A DNA stretch of 9,900 bases from Synergistaceae bacterium. GTDB lineage: Bacteria > Synergistota > Synergistia > Synergistales > Aminobacteriaceae. Below the pieces are notes generated by a model that saw only the letters and a list, made by a program, of their open reading frames with translations, made no database searches and was not told the origin of the DNA. A program made the position numbers and the translations under genes. Shown piece by piece: positions 1 to 5,800 of this stretch (its first letter is position 1; the number at the start of each line of letters is the position of its first letter). Where the stretch lies: positions 1 through 9,900 of the forward strand of contig JAFTBA010000202.1 of assembly GCA_017458545.1 (NCBI GenBank), given 5' to 3'.

Positions 1-1
1 C

Positions 2-79
2 ATAACAGAGGGGCCTGCCGACGAGAGGATGTTGAGAGGCTTACGTAAGGTAATGAAAGAGTTAGGTGACGGAATGTAA
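2..79 (+). CDS. 3' end of an unidentified gene (partial)
   Basis: An open frame runs from the left edge to a TAA at 77-79, giving 25 residues that end in LRKVMKELGDGM. It is charged and looks helical, with nothing recognisable as a domain. Its stop is directly followed by the ATG of the HNH gene (TAAATG), a spacing typical of genes in one operon, which is the main reason to believe it is real. The start lies outside the window, and a 26-codon open frame can also occur by chance, so confidence is modest. No function is proposed. Confidence 0.4.
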   Translation: MTEGPADERMLRGLRKVMKELGDGM

Positions 80-322
80 ATGGGACGACCACGAGCACAC
101 AGGAAAGTACAGAAAGAGGGCAGGGAACGCTATGGTAATTGCTGTGCGTTTTGCCGAAGAAGCGAGGATGAGCTTGAAGAAGGTGAAACAATAGAAGGCC
201 ACCATATCATTGAATATCACGACGGCGGTTTGCCAAGGGTTGAAAATATAATACCGCTTTGCACCACGTGTCATAGAGCCTATCATAACGGCGAAATTGA
301 CGTCAACATAATAGCTTTCTGA
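80..322 (+). CDS. Small free-standing HNH endonuclease-family protein
   Basis: This 80-residue protein consists of little more than one HNH (beta-beta-alpha-metal) nuclease domain. The zinc-binding pairs are C22-x2-C25 and C61-x2-C64. The catalytic core is seen as GHHI at residues 40-43 (H41/H42), N56 within NIIPLC, and H65 in the CHRAYH tail. This is the full H-N-H set, so nothing essential is missing. Such proteins are metal-dependent DNA nickases or nucleases found in phages, homing elements, restriction systems and as orphans near phage terminase genes. No terminase, portal or methylase gene is visible here, so the biological role is open. The start ATG directly abuts the stop of the preceding open frame and has only a weak purine-rich leader, which suggests translational coupling. 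The domain call is firm; the role is unknown. Confidence 0.85.
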   Translation: MGRPRAHRKVQKEGRERYGNCCAFCRRSEDELEEGETIEGHHIIEYHDGGLPRVENIIPLCTTCHRAYHNGEIDVNIIAF

Positions 323-354
323 AAAATCACAGTTCGGCGAATTCGTAAAAGGGG

Positions 355-870
355 ATGGTATATGTGGACTGGATTGTAGGCTTGATGGTGTTTTTGCTGG
401 TTTTGTGGCTCATCATTTATGCGGTTAGGAGGTCGGTAAAAAATAATACCCCCATAACAGTTAACCTTGATGATTTAGCTGGAGAAACAGCCCAGGTAAT
501 ACCATATGAGCGTTTGGCAGAGACATATATTGCCAATCCATTGAGCTTTATTCATGCGTTTAAAGGTATTTCTTGCATTGTCAGGGGAACTATCAGTCGG
601 TTTAATGAAATTGTAGGTTTTATTGATGATAATCAGCTGAAAGTCATCACTGGAAGTTTTATAGTATTTGAGGAGTATCCGACTGCGCGTATGGTGTTTC
701 ATTTTGAACCCGATTCATCATCCGATCTCTTCAAGCTCAAAATAGGAGACTGTGTTGATGTTAAAGGAACATTTGACAGAAAAACGAATCCGTTCACTGA
801 CGAACTGCTCTTCAAACTGTGTAGTGTACAGAAAGTGAATAAATGTAAATCGAGAAAGTGGTTTGCGTAG
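355..870 (+). CDS. Membrane-anchored OB-fold-like (tRNA_anti-like) protein
   Basis: The predicted protein (171 residues) has one N-terminal membrane helix at about residues 5-23 (WIVGLMVFLLVLWLIIY), followed by RR and a soluble region. Residues about 55-165 resemble the small OB-fold 'tRNA_anti-like' family: an ANPLSF entry helix, a first strand with VRGTIS, a middle hydrophobic strand pair, then LKIGDCVDVKGTF and a closing LLFKLCSV strand. Proteins of this type are membrane or lipoprotein-like, of unknown role, and bind an undetermined ligand. The start is uncertain. The GGGG at 351-354 touches the ATG at 355, which is too close for a ribosome site. The in-frame GTG at 364 sits 9 nt downstream of GGGG and is the better start, giving 168 residues beginning MDWIVG. 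The gene lies 32 nt after the HNH gene in the same direction. Family assignment is by pattern only. Confidence 0.6.
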   Translation: MVYVDWIVGLMVFLLVLWLIIYAVRRSVKNNTPITVNLDDLAGETAQVIPYERLAETYIANPLSFIHAFKGISCIVRGTISRFNEIVGFIDDNQLKVITGSFIVFEEYPTARMVFHFEPDSSSDLFKLKIGDCVDVKGTFDRKTNPFTDELLFKLCSVQKVNKCKSRKWFA

Positions 871-871
871 C

Positions 872-1033
872 ATGGATAAAGTTCGTTGCCTGTTATGCGG
901 ATAAAGCAGAACAGTCAGCCCTAATGAGTCGTTCAACTGCTTAAACTGCGAGACAGAAATAATAATCAATAATGACGCGAGAATCTCAAAGGCGCGTGAT
1001 ATGTTCGAGAAATGGCTGTCAAAACGCCGATAA
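872..1033 (+). pseudogene. Zinc-ribbon small protein interrupted by an in-frame TAA
   Basis: Translation from ATG 872 gives MDKVRCLLCG, then TAA at 902-904, then 42 more codons in the same frame ending at TAA 1031-1033. The two halves together make a sensible 53-residue protein with a C-x2-C knuckle before the stop (CLLC) and a second one after it (CLNC, in ESFNCLNCET). A charged helical tail follows (ARISKARDMFEKWLSKRR). This is the layout of a small zinc ribbon, so the reading frame was almost certainly continuous in an ancestor and one substitution (for example AAA to TAA) broke it. No good start exists just after the stop. TAA rules out selenocysteine or pyrrolysine insertion. A sequencing error is the main alternative. 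The gene begins 1 nt after the stop of the OB-fold-like protein, as if in the same operon. Confidence 0.6.
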
Positions 1034-1066
1034 AATTTTGTCGCTCAGATCAGAGATGAAAACATT

Positions 1067-1101
1067 GAGTCTCCTAATTCAGATTGGGAGGCTCTTTTCT
1101 T
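1067..1101 (+). terminator. Strong rho-independent terminator
   Basis: A 12-bp stem pairs 1067-1078 (GAGTCTCCTAAT) with 1083-1094 (ATTGGGAGGCTC) around the tetraloop TCAG, including two G-T wobbles. It is followed directly by TTTTCTT (1095-1101). It ends the HNH/OB-fold-like/zinc-ribbon block and separates it from the relBE-led operon. Confidence 0.88.
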
Positions 1102-1152
1102 GTCGGTCAAAGTAATTCTGTCAGTGCAAAAATTTTCTCCCTCTGTCATAAT

Positions 1153-1180
1153 TTGACAAAGGGTATAATTTTTTTGTGAA
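1153..1180 (+). promoter_or_regulatory. relBE promoter region: -10 box inside an inverted repeat (candidate autoregulatory operator)
   Basis: A perfect TATAAT lies at 1164-1169, 26 nt before the relB start. It is enclosed by the arms TTGACAAA (1153-1160) and TTTGTGAA (1173-1180), an inverted repeat with one mismatch and a 12-nt spacer. A smaller perfect repeat TGTCA/TGACA (1144-1148 and 1154-1158) overlaps the left arm. Toxin-antitoxin antitoxins with a ribbon-helix-helix fold bind just such sites over their own promoter, so these arms are the natural operator candidates. The TTGACA is only 5 nt from TATAAT, so it cannot serve as the -35 box of this -10. The true -35, expected near 1141-1147, is weak. 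The operator role is inference. Confidence 0.5.
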
Positions 1181-1195
1181 GGGAGAATAAAGATT

Positions 1196-1417
1196 ATGAT
1201 TTTTTCGTTTGAACTTAATGACGTTGACACAAAATTTGCTCAGGCTTACGCTGAAGAAACAGGTGAGTCCATCGGCGAGATGGCGAAAAATGCTTTGCTT
1301 GAACACATAGAGGACATTATGGATCTGAGAGCGGCAAAAATCGCAAAGGCTGAGTATGAAGCTGACCCCGTAACCTACACTCATGAGGAAGTCGGCAGAA
1401 TGTTGGGGTTAGATTGA
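1196..1417 (+). CDS. relB: RelB/DUF6290-type antitoxin
   Basis: This 73-residue protein fits the small antitoxins paired with RelE toxins. Residues 1-8 (MIFSFELN) form the DNA-binding beta strand of a ribbon-helix-helix. Residues 10-42 supply the two helices (DTKFAQAYAEETGESIGEMA and the LLEHIED stretch). The acidic C-terminal part, with DPVTYTHEEVGRMLGLD at residues 57-73, is the toxin-wrapping tail typical of this family. It would bind and silence the RelE partner and, with it, repress its own promoter. GGGAG at 1181-1185 is a good ribosome site 10 nt before the ATG. The toxin gene follows after 3 nt. The gene stands first in a long operon rather than in an isolated pair, which is unusual. 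The symbol is by family and partner; other names (DinJ-like, DUF6290) are possible. Confidence 0.85.
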   Translation: MIFSFELNDVDTKFAQAYAEETGESIGEMAKNALLEHIEDIMDLRAAKIAKAEYEADPVTYTHEEVGRMLGLD

Positions 1418-1420
1418 TTC

Positions 1421-1699
1421 ATGAGATATTCAGTAGACTACACAAAAAAGGCAGAAAAACAAATAAACAAACTCGACCTGCCCGTTCAAAAAAGAATATA
1501 TGCCTGGATTGATAAAAATCTTGTTGGCTGTGAAGACCCTACTGCTTACGGAAAACCTTTAACCGCCAGCCTTAAAGGTTATTGGAGCTACAGGGTCGGC
1601 GATTACAGGATAATAGCTGATATTCAGGACGACAAAATATTAATCCTCATCACTGAGGTAGGACACCGCAGAGAAATCTACAAGGAGGTCAACAATTAA
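1421..1699 (+). CDS. relE: RelE/ParE-superfamily mRNA interferase toxin
   Basis: This 92-residue toxin has the RelE fold: an N-terminal strand (MRYSVDYTKKAEKQINKL), two helices (residues about 11-35), and a four-strand sheet with the core YRVGDYRIIADI (57-68). The end is VGHRREIYKE (80-89). The basic and aromatic residues expected at the ribosome-dependent mRNA-cleaving site are all there: K52, R58, R63, H82, R83, R84 and Y87. It therefore looks active rather than decayed. RelE cuts mRNA in the ribosomal A site when its antitoxin is degraded. It starts 3 nt after relB and its TAA overlaps the ATG of galK by 1 nt (TAATG, 1697-1701). The last codons of relE thus double as the ribosome-binding site of galK. 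A DNA-gyrase-poisoning ParE activity is less likely given the motif set. Confidence 0.88.
   Translation: MRYSVDYTKKAEKQINKLDLPVQKRIYAWIDKNLVGCEDPTAYGKPLTASLKGYWSYRVGDYRIIADIQDDKILILITEVGHRREIYKEVNN
1682..1689 (+). promoter_or_regulatory. Consensus Shine-Dalgarno for galK inside relE
   Basis: AAGGAGGT lies 9 nt before the galK ATG at 1699 and within the last relE codons (Lys-Glu-Val). It fixes the galK start and ties galK translation to relE. Confidence 0.85.
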
Positions 1700-2886
1700 T
1701 GCTCGAAGAAATGTACAAAGTATTCGCGGAAATCTACGGCTCAGACTCAAACGCTGAGTCATTCTTTTCGCCCGGACGTGTTAACCTAATCGGTGAACAC
1801 ACTGACCATGAGGGCGGTTACGTCTTCTCCTGCGCAATCGGTTTCGGAATCTACGCGCTCGCTCAGAAAAATTCGCTGGGCAAATTAAGACTCTACTCAA
1901 TGAATTTTGACGGCAGTTATGACTCACCGTTCGAGATTCCCTACGAGGCAATCACCGAAAAACTCGCAATCCCACGTTCATGGGTCAATTACCCTTTGGG
2001 AGTCGTCAGCACTCTCAGGAAACACGGCTGTCAGTTCACATCAGGAGTTGACATTCTCTACAACGGCAATTTACCCGACGGCGCAGGACTCTCATCATCG
2101 GCAGCTCTGGAAGTCCTCACAGTCAGAATCCTCAGCGACCTCTTAGGGTTTGGTATTGACGGCGTTAAAGCAGCCTTATATTCTCAGGAAGCAGAGAATA
2201 ATTTTGTCGGTGTACGCTGCGGAATAATGGATCAGTTCGCCGTCAGCATGGGCAGAAAAAACAGCGCAATCCTCCTCAACTGTTCAACCCTCGAATACTC
2301 TTACGCTCCGTTGGAACTCGGCACTTACAGAATCGTTATCACTAACTCAAACGTTCCCCATTCGCTGGCAGGAAGCGAATACAACTTACGCCGTCAGCAG
2401 TGTGAAGCTGCCCTCTCAGACATCAGAAAGACCGTCAGCATTTCGTGCCTCTGCGATTTATCCGTCAGTGAATTGGATGAAGTCTCTTACACCGTTAAAG
2501 ACCCCGTTAATTTACGCCGTGCCTTTCACGCAGTCAGCGAGAACGCAAGAGCGTTAAGGGCATCGCAGTCATTAAAGGGCGGAGATATTCAGACGTTCGG
2601 AAAACTCATGAATGCCTCTCACGTTTCACTCAGGGACAATTACGAGGTTACAGTTCCCGAACTGGATATACTTGCCTCGCTTGCATGGAATTTTGAAGGG
2701 GTAGTAGGTTCGCGCATGACAGGCGGAGGTTTCGGAGGCTGTACCGTCAGTATTATTGACGGTGAAAGAGTCAGTGCCTTCAAGGAATATGCAGGCTCTG
2801 AATATGAACGTTTAACGGGACGCAAAGCAAGTTTTTACGAGACAGGTATTAGCGACGGTGCAGGGAGGTTTGCTCTTAATGTTTAG
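1699..2886 (+). CDS. galK: Galactokinase
   Basis: This 395-residue GHMP kinase phosphorylates galactose at C1 with ATP in the Leloir pathway (cytoplasm). The galactokinase signature is intact: SPGRVNLIGEHTDHEGGYVF at residues 24-43, with the catalytic Arg at R27. The ATP-binding GHMP motif is LPDGAGLSSSAA (125-136). GIMDQF at 175-180 carries the catalytic base D178, and MTGGGFGGC (340-348) is motif 3. Length matches the family (about 380-400). HTDH replaces the more usual HTDY, a common variant. The start is fixed by the consensus ribosome site within relE. The stop at 2884-2886 overlaps the next gene by 8 nt. No galT, galE or sugar transporter is present, so the galactose pathway is not complete here. 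Its embedding between a toxin gene and an amino-acid-type transporter is odd. Confidence 0.96.
   Translation: MLEEMYKVFAEIYGSDSNAESFFSPGRVNLIGEHTDHEGGYVFSCAIGFGIYALAQKNSLGKLRLYSMNFDGSYDSPFEIPYEAITEKLAIPRSWVNYPLGVVSTLRKHGCQFTSGVDILYNGNLPDGAGLSSSAALEVLTVRILSDLLGFGIDGVKAALYSQEAENNFVGVRCGIMDQFAVSMGRKNSAILLNCSTLEYSYAPLELGTYRIVITNSNVPHSLAGSEYNLRRQQCEAALSDIRKTVSISCLCDLSVSELDEVSYTVKDPVNLRRAFHAVSENARALRASQSLKGGDIQTFGKLMNASHVSLRDNYEVTVPELDILASLAWNFEGVVGSRMTGGGFGGCTVSIIDGERVSAFKEYAGSEYERLTGRKASFYETGISDGAGRFALNV
2863..2868 (+). promoter_or_regulatory. Shine-Dalgarno deciding the transporter start
   Basis: GGGAGG lies 10 nt before ATG 2879, inside the galK end. A GTG at 2858 in the same frame lies upstream of this site and has no ribosome site of its own. 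Starting at 2879 also puts a clean signal peptide at the N-terminus. Confidence 0.8.
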
Positions 2887-5800
2887 GCAGTTAAAATTTT
2901 TGCTGATTTTGCTGATGATACTGCTGTCATCATTCGTAGCCTCTCACGCTAAAGAGCCCGTAACATCAATTCAGCAGCTCAACAACCCTCAGTACACAGT
3001 CGGTACTGACACAGACGGGCCTGTTCTCAAAATTACAATGGAGAATCTGCCTCACGCGGAAATCCTCAAGTTCAACGAATTAATCAGCCAATGCTTTGCG
3101 CTCAATCAAGGGAAAATTGACGCTATCACAGGCAGCGAGCTTGAATTGAGGTCTGCAATGAGGAACGGCCTCGAAAATATCAGGATTCTGCCCGGCTATT
3201 TGGGCGATCCCATACCGATAGCCGCAGGGATTTCCGAACGTTCAGAGATTCCCGGCCTCAAAGAGAAATTCAACGCATTCATCGCAACGATTAAGGCTGA
3301 CGGAACATTATCGGCCATGTACAAACGCTGGGTAGATGACAATAACATGAACATGCCCGTTATTGATGTCCCGGAAAAATCAGATATTCACCTCACTGTC
3401 GCCACTACAGGTACCGTCATGCCGTTCAGCTTTTATATTAACAGCGATGTAACGGGATTTGACATTGAGCTTGCCCGCAGGTTCGCGGCTCATATCGGCG
3501 CGGAGATTGAGTTCAAGATTTACGGCTTCGGCAGCATTTTGATGGCACTCAAAAGCGGAGCTGTTGACCTTGCCCTCTCGAATCTCTACGTTACTCCAGA
3601 AACAAAAGAGAGCGTAACTTTCTCCGATACCATTTTCGAGCTGAACTGTGTAGCCGCTGTGCGTGATGACGGTCATAAGGCAAAGCCTCAGACTCAGGCT
3701 GAAGAACCTGAGATTGCGGCGTTCAGCAAAAAGAAAATAGGAGTTATTATCGGTGCGTCCCACGTTAATATTGTCCGTGAGGCTCTTCCGAATGCTGAAG
3801 TCTTATACTTCAACAGTCTGGCTGACATAATACAGTCGCTGAAAAACGGTAAAGTTGATGCCCTTGCGTTAGATGAACCTGTAGCACTTGAAATTCTGCA
3901 CGAAAATCCTGACCTCAAAATCTCCGAAGGCAAGCTCAAAACCATCAATAATGCTTTCATTTTCCCTAAAAGTTCAGGGAATGAGAAAAACGAAAAACTT
4001 TACAATGAGTTCAACGAATACATCAGGCGCATAAAATCAGACGGAACAACTGACAAATTACTCAGCATATGGACAGGAAATGATAACAGCCTGAAAGTCA
4101 TACCCGATTACTCGAAGCTGCCTGACACTAACGGAATCATAAGGCTTGCTACTGATAACGAAGCTCCTCCGTTTGTGTTCGTTAAAGACGGAAGACTTGC
4201 AGGATTTGATGTTGATGTCGTTACACGTTTCTGTAAGGAGTACGGGTACAGGCCGTATTTTGACGAGATGAATTTCAGCGGTGTAATACCTTCCGTTATC
4301 ACAGGCAAATGCGATATGGGTGCAGGAACTTTAGCTGTTACTCCCGAGCGTTCGGAAAGCGTCAGGTTCAGTGAGCCTGTTTATTCATTCGCCATCGTTC
4401 TCGTGATTCGTAAACCGGAAAACGCCCCCAAAGCAGTGCCTTCCGGTTCGGTGAACACCGGGAATTTTTCGGCCTTTAACGGTAAACGTATCGGAGTGTT
4501 TACAGGGTCAGTGCAGTATGACATGGTGAGGGAAGTAATACCTGACGCAAAAATTTCGTATTTCGACTCAATCGCAAACATCACTACTGCGCTTACGGCA
4601 GGGAAAATTGATGCTGCTGCTGTTGACCTGACCATAGCACTTGAAGTTGAGAGGACAAATTCCGTACTGACACATACAGATGAAAGTCTGGGAAATTCCG
4701 AGACTGCATTTCTTTTTCCCAAGTCAATCAAAAACAATCCTCTTCTCGATGAAATCAACGAATATTTACGCCGCATAAAATCCGATGGAACACTCGATGA
4801 GATTCGCGCGGTATGGACAGGTGATGACGAGAGCAAAAAGATTATCCCCGATTACAGCAATTACCCTGCGGCAAAAGGTACAATCCGAATCGCCGCTGAC
4901 AATGAGACTCCTCTGTTCTCGTACATGAAAGACAGAAAACTCGTAGGATATGACGTTGATGTTATTGTCCGCTTCTGTAAGGAGAAGGGTTACAAGCCCG
5001 AGTTCAAAATAATAAACTTCACCGGGTTACTTGCTGCGGTAAGTTCGGAAAAATGCGACATGGGTATCAGCGGAATTACTGTAACCCCTGAACGTTCTGA
5101 GGCCGTGAAATTCTCAGAGCCTTTGTATTCATTCCCCAACGTTCTCATGATAATGAAGCCCGAAGACACACATGAGTCCGCAGAACATACTCAGTCAGTC
5201 AGCAAATATTCTGACGGAATCCCAAAGTATAAACACCTCTCGGACTTTGACGGAAAACCTATAGGAATGCAGCCTGGAGTAATTGACTGGGAGAATTGGG
5301 TTGCTGAAAATTTACCGCATTCGCAGGTCCAGTACTACAACACTTACCCTGACTTGGCTTCAGCCCTGAAGACCCGCAAAATTGAAGGCTTCCTAGTTGA
5401 CTCGCCTGTTCTTGCTCTGATGGCCGCTGAGGATAAAACGCTCACTTCTGTTGATGAACCTGTCGGAAAAAGTTTCGGCTACTCATTCGTTTACGCAAAG
5501 ACAGAGAAAGGCAAAAAGCTGTGCGATGAAATGAGCGAATTTATCCGCAAAATTAAGGCAAGCGGTGAACTTGACGCTGTGCACTCGAAATGGCAGGGGG
5601 CTGACGAATCCCTAAAGATTCCGCCCGACTACAAGAGTCTTCCTGCTAAAAACGGAACATTAACATACGCTGCTGAAGGAAGTTATCCACCTTTCACTTA
5701 CTATAAAGGGACGAAACTGGCAGGTATTGATATTGACCTTGCCGCGAGATTCTGTGAGGCTTACGGTTACGGGCTTGATGTTCAGACAATGTTCTTTGAT

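Noticed and set aside
902..904. Stop codon readthrough by selenocysteine or pyrrolysine in the zinc-ribbon gene
   Set aside because: The codon is TAA, not TGA or TAG, and no insertion element is visible.
1153..1169. TTGACA and TATAAT as a paired -35/-10 promoter for relB
   Set aside because: Only 5 nt separate them; a promoter needs about 17. TATAAT may be a real -10, but TTGACA is better explained as part of an inverted repeat.
1034..1195. Small RNA or additional small gene between the broken zinc-ribbon gene and relB
   Set aside because: The only structure is a terminator hairpin followed by the relB promoter region; no supported open frame or independent RNA boundary is seen.
2858..2878. 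GTG at 2858 as an earlier start of the transporter, adding seven residues
   Set aside because: The GGGAGG ribosome site lies after this GTG and 10 nt before ATG 2879, and the ATG gives a standard signal peptide.
3380..4836. Long minus-strand open frames opposite the transporter gene (3380-3763, 4381-4836)
   Set aside because: They have no domain sense or ribosome sites, and lie within a clearly coding repeat array on the plus strand.
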